Shown in pieces: positions 24,520 through 32,618 of a stretch of 35,170 bases of DNA. The stretch covers positions 1 through 35,170 of the forward strand of contig JBELML010000061.1 in the NCBI GenBank assembly GCA_042095835.1, read 5' to 3'. Source of the stretch: DATFKA01 sp042095835. GTDB lineage: Bacteria > Bacteroidota > Bacteroidia > Chitinophagales > Saprospiraceae. The first letter of the stretch is position 1; each line of letters opens with the position of its first letter. Made by a program: the position numbers and the translations under genes. Under the pieces are notes generated by a model. The model searched no databases. It saw only the letters and a program-made list of their open reading frames with translations, and was not told the origin of the DNA.

Positions 24520-26328
24520 TCAGAATGTCCTTCTCTGATAAGTATTCCCTAATTCATCCGTGACAACAAATGCTTCACCATCAGCCGTAAGCACTAGTTC
24601 CTCACTTAGGGTTCTGGCCTGGTAGGTCCATCCATTCGGCAATTGAAGTATAGAGCCTAAGTTTGGTAAATCATCAGCGGTTAAATCAAGGTCAACAATC
24701 AGGGAAAACGATTGCATAGTGTAGATGCTACTATCAGGTGAAGTCAACTCATACACTTCTGATCCAGCTGGGTATTCATAGACCGTATTGCGATTGACGA
24801 GGTTCTCCTCATACGGATCACCTAATCCGATTCCTGAGGATTGCGGATTACTTGGATCAATGGGGACTGTTGCCAGCAATCTTACCTCTAACGTTCCAAA
24901 ATATCTAGGGTCTGATGGAGGAAGTTCGCCTTGCCCATCGGGCATCCAAATACGAGGACCATTAAGACTGATTTCAACAGCTCCATTTTCTACTTTTACT
25001 GCTTCCAAATCGACAGCGTCAAGGCAATCTTGTGGACAATTAGTAAGACCTTGAGTGCCCCATACTTCAGCATACACCTCCCCATTGTTTTGGTAGACCA
25101 ATAAAAACTCACAATAGCGTCTAGAATCATCATTGGGGTCCCGTTCACAAACGTCTTCTGGCGTAGGCGTACCCCCAAAATTACCTCCTGAGTAATCGCC
25201 ATTAAAGAACTTAATCATCCGTTGGGCAATGTCTTCTCCTTGATCACTTTGTAGAAAATGACTAGCGTCAGGATAACGATAATGTGGTTTACCTGAAGCT
25301 CCAGGTATATTGTTAATTAAGGATTGATTGAGCGCACACTCTCCTAAATCTAAAGGATCATTTGCCCCAAAAATAGTTAAGAAAGGTTTTTGAAAGCTGG
25401 CTAGTCCCATCCAAGCCTCCTGGGTAACCCCAGCGGTCTCATTTAGCAATGACGGAAATACTCTTGCTCCTGCCATATATTCTCGGCTTGGAAATGGGGC
25501 ATCATAAGCCGTTTTTTCCTCATCTGTTAGCTCAAACCATGTCCACCCTTCCGCTGCTTCAGAAGCTGTAAACGAACGTGCTTTCATTGCATAGATCATC
25601 CACTCTGCAAAGTCAAATTCGTCGATAAGGCGGACACAATTATCGAAGTAGGGTTCTTGTTGAGGAGTATATTGATCAAAGAAACTAGGAACGTCTATAA
25701 TATCGTTTGGATTTTCAACTGGAGGATATATTATGGTACCTGCCTGTACGAAAGGTAGATTCCCGTTTCCTAATACGACGCTTTTAAACCAATCTGGATT
25801 CATGCCAACCACCCGAAGCCCGATGACCGACCCCCAATCTTGTGCAAATAGATTAATATCATTTAGATTGAGCAACTCAATAAACTGTACAATACGATCA
25901 TAATGCCCCAAGTAGCTGTAGGAAGAAATATCTACAGGTTTATCAGATCTACCAAATCCTAGGTGATCCATAGCAATCACACGATAACCTGCATCGGCAA
26001 GCACTGGTATCATCTTACGATATAAGTAGGACCAACTAGGCTGTCCATGGAGCAATAAGACCACCTCTCCATCGGTAGGTCCTAAGTCAACATAAGCTTG
26101 ACGCAAACCGTCTATTTCTACATATTCGTATCCATAAGGCCAATCTGCTAAATCTTTAAAATAAGAGTCTGGAGTCCGGACGAATTCTATTCCATCAGCG
26201 GTCAACAAGGTATCTATTGTTACCTCAGGTGGATCTTCAACCGTTATATCATCGTCTTTTTCACAACTTATGGCGAAAAGTGCCAAGAGAAATGAAAAAA
26301 TTATTGTAGAAGAAAAATTCAATTTCAT
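24520..26328 (-). CDS. Haloalkane dehalogenase-like alpha/beta-hydrolase lipoprotein, paralog 1 (divergent tail)
   Basis: 602 residues. Lipoprotein: LFAISC with C22, followed by EKDDD, a surface-export-type signal. Hydrolase domain about 45-378: HGQPSWSYLYR (94-104), nucleophile D164 in QDWG with the halide-type W165, cap segment ending YDAPFPSREYMAGARVFP, acid D324 in GAND, and base H357 in ASHFLQ. These motifs match the DhlA-like (subfamily I) haloalkane dehalogenases; epoxide hydrolases and related esterases share part of them. Residues about 380-602 form an extra domain with four cysteines near 393-440 and a C-terminal PNGWTYQARTL...NTYQR motif, unlike the tails of its two paralogs apart from a PxGW element. 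Real substrate unknown. Confidence 0.85.
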   Translation of the reverse strand: MKLNFSSTIIFSFLLALFAISCEKDDDITVEDPPEVTIDTLLTADGIEFVRTPDSYFKDLADWPYGYEYVEIDGLRQAYVDLGPTDGEVVLLLHGQPSWSYLYRKMIPVLADAGYRVIAMDHLGFGRSDKPVDISSYSYLGHYDRIVQFIELLNLNDINLFAQDWGSVIGLRVVGMNPDWFKSVVLGNGNLPFVQAGTIIYPPVENPNDIIDVPSFFDQYTPQQEPYFDNCVRLIDEFDFAEWMIYAMKARSFTASEAAEGWTWFELTDEEKTAYDAPFPSREYMAGARVFPSLLNETAGVTQEAWMGLASFQKPFLTIFGANDPLDLGECALNQSLINNIPGASGKPHYRYPDASHFLQSDQGEDIAQRMIKFFNGDYSGGNFGGTPTPEDVCERDPNDDSRRYCEFLLVYQNNGEVYAEVWGTQGLTNCPQDCLDAVDLEAVKVENGAVEISLNGPRIWMPDGQGELPPSDPRYFGTLEVRLLATVPIDPSNPQSSGIGLGDPYEENLVNRNTVYEYPAGSEVYELTSPDSSIYTMQSFSLIVDLDLTADDLPNLGSILQLPNGWTYQARTLSEELVLTADGEAFVVTDELGNTYQRRTF

Positions 26329-26454
26329 GATAAGTACATTTTAAAGGTTGATAAATAATTTTCTTACAGGTACTTTCCAAATCATCTATGACAATTGCAG
26401 CTTGCCTATACGCTGTCAGGTTAGACCTTGGCTCATACCGCGGTCCATCCTGTC

Positions 26455-26482
26455 TGTAATAGCAGTGGATCGACCTATTACA
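26455..26482. repeat. Inverted repeat between dehalogenase paralogs 1 and 2
   Basis: TGTAATAG (26455-26462) and CTATTACA (26475-26482) are exact complements with a 12-base loop. The gap between the two paralogs (26329-26516) otherwise has no gene. It could end the paralog 2 transcript or bind a regulator; no T run follows in the minus direction. Confidence 0.4.
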
Positions 26483-26516
26483 TCTCAAGAAAATTCCTTA
26501 AACTACTTTGCTAAGG

Positions 26517-28220
26517 TTAAATAGGGCCTTGAAAGGAATCCTGATTTTGAGTGCGAATATTAAGTGTTGGAGTAGGCAATTCAAGTACCCATTCTTCCTC
26601 AATTAACTCTTCCTCCAATATCCACCCATTGGGTACAGTAAAAAAGTCAGAAGTTCGATTTAAGAGCCTAGTAATCAAAACGTAACGATCGCCTTCAGGT
26701 GAAATCAAATAACGAACAATACTACCCGCATCGAACGTTACGGTATGGTGCTTATCAACATAATTTCCAATTAATAATCCCTGGTTATCTATGGGGATAC
26801 CTTGCTCAATTACCTTAGCATTGTATACCCATTCGTAACCAACTAAGGTTTCTTGCGTTAATGGGCCATCCTCCTCTGCGCCTGGGGATCTGCTAAACAT
26901 TCCTTCACTGAAGACAAGTTCACGTGGCTGGTTTTTCTCCCAACCAGAAGGGAGGACCAATGCATCAAATTTCTCTATTGTCATATCAACAGCCTCCCAA
27001 ATGATTAACTCCCCTTCTTCATTTTCTTTCCGAATTTCAAACCCTGCAGGGGCAATTGTTACATCTTCCTGATTGTAAAAATCAATCAACCGCTGAGCGA
27101 TCTCTTCTCCTTGATCACTTTGTAAAAAATGACCTGCTTCGGCAAAGCGGTGGTGTGCTTGGCCATTGGCACCTGCTATGGAATTGATCAACTCCCCTTG
27201 CATCGCACACGAGCCCAACAGAAATCCATAATCATTACCACCCCAAATGGTAAGGAAGGGCTTATCAAATGTGGCCAGGCCAGCCCAGGCATCCTGATTA
27301 AATCCAGCTGAGCTGAGCTCATTAATGAGCGATGGGAAAACGCGAATACCTGCCATGTATTCGCGACTGGGATGGGGAGCATCATATGCAGCTTCCTCCT
27401 CAGATGAAACCGGAAACCAGGTGTGACTTTCTACTATTCGGGACGCTATGAAATTCGAGTCCTTCATGGCATGGTTTTGCCACTCGATAAATATGTCGTA
27501 CTCCTCACTTTCGCTTCCAGTAAGAAGGGTACATTCATCGTAAAAGGGTGTTTGTTGATCAGTAAAGTAGCTAAACGGATACTCCATGCTAATCAGCTCA
27601 TCAGGGTTTTCTACCTGTGGGAAAAACGGGCTTCCCTCGCCAACAGGTAGGGTTCCATTTCCTACAACAATACTTGCGAACCAATCCGGATTTAAACCTG
27701 CTACCCTAAGCCCGATAATAGCACCCCAGTCTTGAGCAAATAGATTGATTTCTTCTAATCCGATTGCCTGAATAAATTGTTCAAGACGTTCTGCATGGCC
27801 CAGGTAACTGTAGTCTTCAATGTTTACCGGTTTATCAGACCTTCCTAAGCCCAGGAGATCCATTGCATACACGTGATAACCTGCATCGGCTAGTATAGGA
27901 ATCATTTTGCGATATAGATACGACCAGCTAGGCTGTCCGTGTAGCAATAACACCACCTCTCCATCCGCCGGGCCCGCTTCCGCATAAGCCTGGCGTAAGC
28001 CGTCGATCTCTACGTATTGGTACGCATAAGGCCAGTCCAGCAGGTTCTCAAAATAGGAATCCGGTGTTCGAACAAATTCAATTCCATCAGCAGTTAACAG
28101 GGTATCTATTGTTGTTTCCGGTGGCTCTTCAATCGTTATATCATCGTCTTTTTCACAACTAGTCGCGAAAAATGCAAAGAGAATTGAAAAAGATAGGAGG
28201 TAAGAAAAAATCACTTTCAT
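26517..28220 (-). CDS. Haloalkane dehalogenase-like alpha/beta-hydrolase lipoprotein, paralog 2
   Basis: 567 residues. Lipoprotein signal FFATSC (C22) followed by EKDDD. Hydrolase domain about 45-382 with HGQPSWSYLYR at 94-104, nucleophile D164 and W165 (QDWG), acid D330 (GGND) and base H364 (AGHFLQ), so the triad is intact. The C-terminal domain (about 385-567) has no known signature. It shares blocks with paralog 3: ALVLPSGWEKNQPRE, SRSPG, DGPL, GYEW, IPIDNQGLL, LISPEGDRYV and the ending QDSFQGPI. The LPSGW and VPNGW segments suggest two related sub-repeats. The ATG follows directly a leader element also found before 33908. Likely a surface-exposed hydrolase; chloride or bromide release from a marine organohalogen is a family-based guess. 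Confidence 0.86.
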   Translation of the reverse strand: MKVIFSYLLSFSILFAFFATSCEKDDDITIEEPPETTIDTLLTADGIEFVRTPDSYFENLLDWPYAYQYVEIDGLRQAYAEAGPADGEVVLLLHGQPSWSYLYRKMIPILADAGYHVYAMDLLGLGRSDKPVNIEDYSYLGHAERLEQFIQAIGLEEINLFAQDWGAIIGLRVAGLNPDWFASIVVGNGTLPVGEGSPFFPQVENPDELISMEYPFSYFTDQQTPFYDECTLLTGSESEEYDIFIEWQNHAMKDSNFIASRIVESHTWFPVSSEEEAAYDAPHPSREYMAGIRVFPSLINELSSAGFNQDAWAGLATFDKPFLTIWGGNDYGFLLGSCAMQGELINSIAGANGQAHHRFAEAGHFLQSDQGEEIAQRLIDFYNQEDVTIAPAGFEIRKENEEGELIIWEAVDMTIEKFDALVLPSGWEKNQPRELVFSEGMFSRSPGAEEDGPLTQETLVGYEWVYNAKVIEQGIPIDNQGLLIGNYVDKHHTVTFDAGSIVRYLISPEGDRYVLITRLLNRTSDFFTVPNGWILEEELIEEEWVLELPTPTLNIRTQNQDSFQGPI

Positions 28221-28294
28221 CTGTTTAAAAATTTTCCGCAGCTTCGCATTTTGCAGAAAATTTTCTGCACCGATGGAACCGCTACGCTCTCACA
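28221..28294 (-). repeat. Leader repeat, copy A, abutting the paralog 2 start codon
   Basis: Read on the minus strand, it starts TGTGAGAGCGTAGCGGTT, contains the perfect 18-base palindrome TGCAGAAAATTTTCTGCA (28252-28269), then AAAATGCGAAGCTGCGG, and ends AAAATTTTTAAACAG immediately before the ATG. The same blocks in the same order precede the ATG at 33908 (copy B, 33830-33907). It could be a mobile promoter/leader or an RNA-structured 5' untranslated region. Confidence 0.65.
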
Positions 28295-28303
28295 TGGTTT
28301 TTA

Positions 28304-30004
28304 TTAATCAATTGGTCCTTGAAAAGAGTCTTCATTATCCGCTCGAATATTGATTGTTGGATTAGGAAGTTGAAGCTTTAATTCTTCGGTTAAAACTTCC
28401 TTGCTTAGCTGCCAACCTGAAGGAATGGCCGGTATATCACTCATACGCCCTTCATCACGAGTAATTCTAATGTATCGATCACCTTCAGGTGAAACAAGTA
28501 TATTAATAAGCTTCCAAGCATTGAAGCTTACTTCATGGTATTTGGATATGGTATTCGCGCTCAATAAACCTTGGTTATCGATAGGGACATTTATCTCTGT
28601 AATGGTAGCTACATGTTCCCATTCATATCCAAAATGTTCTGCTTTGATTAGTGGGCCATCCATGAGTTCTCCCGGCGATCTTGTGAAGATACCTCCATCC
28701 GGATCTGTTTCTCGAGGTTGGTTCTTAGCCCATCCTTGAGGTAAGTCTATGGCATCAAACTCCGCTACTGTCATCTCGGAAACATTCTTCCAAGTGACAA
28801 TTTCGTTTGGTGAAAGGATTTGCAGTATTTCGAAACCTACCTTAGGCTCTGATTCTTTTGAATAGAACTCAACCAAGCGTTCTGCAATCTCTTCCCCTTG
28901 ATCATTTTGTAAGAAATGACCAGCCTCCGGAAGGCGGTCATGCGGTTGGCCTTCTGCACCAGGAATCTCGGCAATCAGTTTTTGCTGTGTTTCACAGCTA
29001 CCTAACATACCTACATCATTGCCTCCCCAAATGGTGAAGAATGGCTTTTCAAATGAAGTAAGACCCGCCCAGGCATCTTCGTTCAGTCCTGGCATTTGAT
29101 TGATCAATGAAGGAAATGTACGGACACCTGCCATGTACTCTCGGCTTGGGAAAGGAGCGTCATATGCCGCTTCTTCTGCTTCGGACAAGGGGAACCAAGT
29201 AATACTTTCTACTACTTCAGAGGCATGAAAAGAAGTGTCTTTCAGGGCATAGTTTATCCAGTCCGCAAACCCTTGCTGCTGTCCCCCTCCTCCAGAGATC
29301 AATTCACAACCGTCATAAAAGGGAACCTGTTGGTCAGGAAATACGGCAAATGGATAAGGTATATCTTCAATTTCATTTGGATTCTCTACCGCTGGAAAAG
29401 GTTGAACCCCTTCAGGAATTACTATTAAATCTCCATTTCCTACACTTATCGTGGCAAACCAATCTGGATTAAGTCCAGCTACCCGCAGACCAATTAGGCT
29501 ACCCCAGTCCTGTACGAATAAATTTATATCCGTTAATCCTAATGTTTGAATAAACTGTTCTAAGCGATCAGCATGTCCCAGATAACTATAGTAGTTGATA
29601 TCTATGGGCTTGTCGGAGCGGCCCATACCGATATGGTCCATCGCAATCACCCTGTAACCTGCATCAGCCAGGACTGGCATCATTTTTCGGTACAGGTAGG
29701 ACCAACTTGGTTGTCCGTGGAGTAATAACACCACTGGTCCATTGGCTGGACCGTCCTCTGCGTAAGCTTGTCGCAGGCCATCAATTTCTACATATTGGTA
29801 GCCATACGGCCAATCCGGAATATTCTGGAAATGTTCATCTGGTGTTCTGACAAACTGTAAGCCAGTGGAGGTCATCAGCGTATCAATACCTTCTTCAACT
29901 ACGGGGTCTTCAGAGTCTTGCGGAATAATATCCTCGTCTTTTTCACAACTTGCCGAGAAAAACACCAAGCATAATACTAATAGGGAGAAAAAATTCAATT
30001 TCAT
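28304..30004 (-). CDS. Haloalkane dehalogenase-like alpha/beta-hydrolase lipoprotein, paralog 3
   Basis: 566 residues. Lipoprotein signal FFSASC (C20) followed by EKDED. Hydrolase domain about 45-381: HGQPSWSYLYR (96-106), nucleophile D166 with W167 (QDWG), acid D330 (GGND) and base H363 (AGHFLQ); the triad is complete. The cap carries SITWFPLSEAEEAAYDAPFP, aligning with the second halide-binding Trp region of DhlA. The tail (about 385-566) is of the same type as in paralog 2 and ends QDSFQGPID. First gene of the three in the direction of transcription. A divergent promoter region separates it from maf. The three genes clearly arose by tandem duplication. Confidence 0.86.
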   Translation of the reverse strand: MKLNFFSLLVLCLVFFSASCEKDEDIIPQDSEDPVVEEGIDTLMTSTGLQFVRTPDEHFQNIPDWPYGYQYVEIDGLRQAYAEDGPANGPVVLLLHGQPSWSYLYRKMMPVLADAGYRVIAMDHIGMGRSDKPIDINYYSYLGHADRLEQFIQTLGLTDINLFVQDWGSLIGLRVAGLNPDWFATISVGNGDLIVIPEGVQPFPAVENPNEIEDIPYPFAVFPDQQVPFYDGCELISGGGGQQQGFADWINYALKDTSFHASEVVESITWFPLSEAEEAAYDAPFPSREYMAGVRTFPSLINQMPGLNEDAWAGLTSFEKPFFTIWGGNDVGMLGSCETQQKLIAEIPGAEGQPHDRLPEAGHFLQNDQGEEIAERLVEFYSKESEPKVGFEILQILSPNEIVTWKNVSEMTVAEFDAIDLPQGWAKNQPRETDPDGGIFTRSPGELMDGPLIKAEHFGYEWEHVATITEINVPIDNQGLLSANTISKYHEVSFNAWKLINILVSPEGDRYIRITRDEGRMSDIPAIPSGWQLSKEVLTEELKLQLPNPTINIRADNEDSFQGPID

Positions 30005-30044
30005 AATGACAGAACTTTGGTTCGAGAGATCATTTCTTCAGGAC

Positions 30045-30052
30045 CAAAACTA
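30045..30052 (-). promoter_or_regulatory. Candidate -7 box for the dehalogenase-like cluster
   Basis: On the minus strand TAGTTTTG fits TAnnTTTG exactly, 41 bases before the ATG of paralog 3. No well-spaced -33 element was found, so this is a weak call. Confidence 0.35.
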
Positions 30053-30168
30053 GTAGACTTAGGAAGCCATTACACCTTCAATTAAGGTGAATTGAACAAA
30101 TAGGTAGATGAATTGGCCAGAACAGTCAAACGATGGAAATCTATTCGGTTAATCCTCTAAGCTTGTTC

Positions 30169-30176
30169 TATATTTG
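30169..30176 (+). promoter_or_regulatory. -7 box of maf
   Basis: TATATTTG, followed by CAGCC, matches the Bacteroidota -7 box (TAnnTTTG) and lies 17 bases before the maf ATG. The same 13-base block occurs with one change at 33620-33632. Confidence 0.6.
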
Positions 30177-30193
30177 CAGCCTAAAAAAGAAAT

Positions 30194-30769
30194 ATGAAAG
30201 CCTTAAAGCATAAAATCGTATTGGGTTCTCAATCTCCTAGAAGAAAACAATTGCTAGAGCAGGCAGGCTTCAGCTTTGACATCCGAACGAAGCCTATTGA
30301 CGAGTCTTTTCCAGAGGATATGCCTGTAGAAGAGGTTGCTCAATACTTGGCTGAGCAAAAAGCCGATGCAGCTCAGCATTTATTAGAGACCGATGAGGAA
30401 GTATTACTCACCGCAGATAGTGTAGTGATTCTAGCTGGTAAAATTTATGGCAAACCTGTAGATGCAGAAGATGCTAAAAAGATCATCCGGGAATTGTCAG
30501 GCCAAACCCACCAGGTCATCACGGGTGTTTGCCTCTTGTCTAGAAGCAAAAAAATAAGCTTTTCGGGTGTTTCCAAGGTGAGCATGCAAGCCTTGTCAGA
30601 ACAGGAAATCGATTTTTATATTAGCCAGTATCAACCCTTTGACAAAGCAGGTTCCTATGGTATCCAGGAGTGGATAGGTCTTTGCAAAATCAGCCATATT
30701 GAAGGCACTTATGCCAATATTATGGGTTTGCCAGTGGATCTCGTTTACGAGTATTTAAATCAATTTTGA
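30194..30769 (+). CDS. maf: Maf-family nucleotide pyrophosphatase
   Basis: 191 residues, normal family length. House-cleaning enzyme that hydrolyses non-canonical or excess nucleoside triphosphates (dTTP/UTP or modified pyrimidines in the YhdE branch) to monophosphates; cytosolic, Mg-dependent. N-terminal LGSQSPRRKQLL (residues 10-21) is the phosphate-binding signature, TADSVV (near 73-78) holds the catalytic Asp, KP(VD) and SGQTHQVITGV follow, and the C-terminal DKAGSYGIQEWIG contains the conserved YxIQ block. The start follows the -7 box at 30169-30176. It converges with the GH16 gene, leaving 17 bases between stop codons. Confidence 0.93.
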   Translation: MKALKHKIVLGSQSPRRKQLLEQAGFSFDIRTKPIDESFPEDMPVEEVAQYLAEQKADAAQHLLETDEEVLLTADSVVILAGKIYGKPVDAEDAKKIIRELSGQTHQVITGVCLLSRSKKISFSGVSKVSMQALSEQEIDFYISQYQPFDKAGSYGIQEWIGLCKISHIEGTYANIMGLPVDLVYEYLNQF

Positions 30770-30786
30770 ATATTTGTTACCAACCA

Positions 30787-31635
30787 TTATTGATAATATC
30801 TAACATAATCAACCTCCATACGCTGCGGCCAGATGTCTTCATCAATGCCCTTAGCGCCACCCCAGCTACCTCCAACTGCTATATTAAGAATGAGGTAAAA
30901 ATCTTGATCAAATGGCCAGGCTTCAGGGCCGGAACCATCATTAAAGTAAGTGAAATAGGTTTTATCATCAACCAGGAATTCCATTTTATCTTCTTGCCAA
31001 TCTAAGGCATAAACATGAAAATCACTTTCGGCGCTTGAGACTTGGATTTCTCCGCCTTTCTGAGTGCCCAGCATGTGGTTATAAGCTTCGGTGTGCACCG
31101 TACCATAGATGGAATCCGGATTGTAGCCAACGTGCTCCATAATATCAATCTCCCCAGAGCGAGGCCATCCGCCAAATTGATTGTCTACAGGAAGTAGCCA
31201 AATAGCTGGCCATGTACCCTTGGCGGTAGGAAGTTTCGCGCGTACCTCTACCCTACCATACTTTATCACTCCATTGGGTTTGGAAACTAATCGAGCAGAA
31301 GAATAGTCTGCCTGACCAATTTTTTGCTGATGGGCTTCAATAATCAGTTTACCACCTTCTATTCTGGCGTTTTTGGATTCCTGATAGGTGTAATATTGGC
31401 GTTCTTGATTTCCCCAGCCACAGCCTGCAGGTTTCCCACAACCGTCACCTCTGTCATAATCCCACAATTGAGGATTAGGCAAACCATCTGTATTGAATTC
31501 GTCTCCCCAAACCAGTTGTGCTTGGTCAGATGAAATAGGAGGCGTCTCTTTAGCTGGTTTTTCCTGTTTATTTTGACAACTTAGGAATGAAACCATTAAG
31601 AAGAAGGCTGCTAAATGAAGGAATTTCTTTTTCAT
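30787..31635 (-). CDS. Glycoside hydrolase family 16 lipoprotein (laminarinase/beta-glucanase type)
   Basis: 282 residues. Lipoprotein signal ending FLSC (C20), mature part QNKQEKP. A single GH16 jelly-roll domain from about 40 to the end: WGDEFNTDG, GRVEVRAKLP, GTWPAIWLLP, the catalytic block GEIDIMEHVG with nucleophile E162, assisting D164 and acid/base E167 (the beta-bulge form typical of laminarinases), then VHTEAYNH, FHVYALDW, LILNIAVGGSWGG and the terminal VDYVRYYQ. Predicted to cleave beta-1,3- or mixed beta-1,3/1,4-glucan outside the cytoplasm, such as algal laminarin. The mature N-terminus lacks the acidic surface-export pattern of the dehalogenase-like lipoproteins. Stand-alone, not part of a SusCD locus in this window. 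Confidence 0.93.
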   Translation of the reverse strand: MKKKFLHLAAFFLMVSFLSCQNKQEKPAKETPPISSDQAQLVWGDEFNTDGLPNPQLWDYDRGDGCGKPAGCGWGNQERQYYTYQESKNARIEGGKLIIEAHQQKIGQADYSSARLVSKPNGVIKYGRVEVRAKLPTAKGTWPAIWLLPVDNQFGGWPRSGEIDIMEHVGYNPDSIYGTVHTEAYNHMLGTQKGGEIQVSSAESDFHVYALDWQEDKMEFLVDDKTYFTYFNDGSGPEAWPFDQDFYLILNIAVGGSWGGAKGIDEDIWPQRMEVDYVRYYQ

Positions 31636-31791
31636 GCTAGGTAGATATTTTCATTCTTTGCCGTGAAAATAGTAGGATAAAAGAAAACTACCGCACATTC
31701 GCAGAAATACCTGCTTGGATAATGCAGATTGGCGCCAATCAGATCTTGGATTGAATCTATTTTTCTATTCATAGGAGGGTTATACGCTTGC

Positions 31792-31856
31792 ACTCCGAAG
31801 CAGGCAAAGCCTGCGCTGAACGGGGGCGTACGCGGAAGGCGAAGCCTACGCCGAGG
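31792..31856 (+). repeat. Dispersed palindromic repeat, copy R1
   Basis: Starts ACTCCGAAGCAGGC and runs to GAACGGGGG, containing the hairpin GCAGGC-AAA-GCCTGC (31800-31814). A second stem, GGCGTA (31825-31830) / TACGCC (31847-31852), follows. Related copies are at 33515-33553 (same orientation) and 33241-33272 (opposite orientation). Together with the rest of 31636-31925 this gap holds no credible gene. Confidence 0.65.
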
Positions 31857-31925
31857 ATATGTATGTCTTTTTTTGAAAACTCTTTAATGCGTTACAGACT
31901 ACAAGACTTTCCATTCTACCTATTT

Positions 31926-32504
31926 TTAAGTACAAATTATTTCTCTAATAGTCTTTCCTTTATCAAATAAATGACTTCGTTCAAGTTTTCGTTTTTCTAA
32001 TTTTTTCTGATCAATAAAACCGAAAGTTGAATACCCAGATCTATTTTTTAAAAATTGCTTTAGTTCTTTGAGGTCTTCATAATATTCCCTCAATTGACTT
32101 TCATAAATCTTCAGTACATCAATTCCTAAGTATTTTTTAAAAAAAGAGTAAAAATAAAGTTTACAATAGAAGTTACTCTTACTGACAACTATAAAAGCAT
32201 CTATCCACTCTTCTTTGGTCAAGTCTTCATACAAGTTAATCCCTTCAAGCATAAAATCAAATGAGAAGAGGTCTGGAAATTTCATAAATAATATAGGAAT
32301 AAGTACTTCTATTTTTACACAGCTTAGTTCATCATTAAACCCCTCTAAGAAACCTATTTCTCTGCTCCCTGAGGTTTCATATATCTTCTTCAATAAAACT
32401 TCTTCATTCATAATTTTAATCGCTAAATGAAGGATCAACAGTAACCTCGGAGGTAGTTCATCCTTAAAATCTCCCACGCTTAAAGCCTTACTCCCCTTAG
32501 ACAT
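31926..32504 (-). CDS. Hypothetical protein of the AT-rich segment (first)
   Basis: 192 residues, strongly AT-rich and rich in Lys, Ile, Phe and Leu compared with neighbours. No signal peptide, no membrane helix and no recognisable motif; mostly helical in appearance (LLLILHLAIKIMNEEVLLKKIY, then a Tyr/Lys-rich helical tail). An internal ATG at residue 32 is a possible alternative start. Size, composition and setting next to another orphan recall immunity proteins or small accessory genes of Bacteroidota islands, but no family could be named. It lies 69 bases from repeat R1 and 114 bases from the next gene, same strand. Confidence 0.6.
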   Translation of the reverse strand: MSKGSKALSVGDFKDELPPRLLLILHLAIKIMNEEVLLKKIYETSGSREIGFLEGFNDELSCVKIEVLIPILFMKFPDLFSFDFMLEGINLYEDLTKEEWIDAFIVVSKSNFYCKLYFYSFFKKYLGIDVLKIYESQLREYYEDLKELKQFLKNRSGYSTFGFIDQKKLEKRKLERSHLFDKGKTIREIICT

Positions 32505-32618
32505 AGAAGATATTTTGGTTTCTGCATGGTGTTGTTTTATGTTTGTTTATCGTCCTGATTCTGTGTTTTAGCTATTAAAAGTCACCCTTATTTGGAGAAT
32601 CATTACATGTGTTATCTT

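Noticed and set aside
30766..31005. 79-codon plus-strand frame after maf
   Set aside because: Antisense to the conserved C-terminus of the GH16 domain.
31788..31970. 60-codon plus-strand frame across repeat R1
   Set aside because: Made of the palindromic repeat and the antisense end of the orphan gene.
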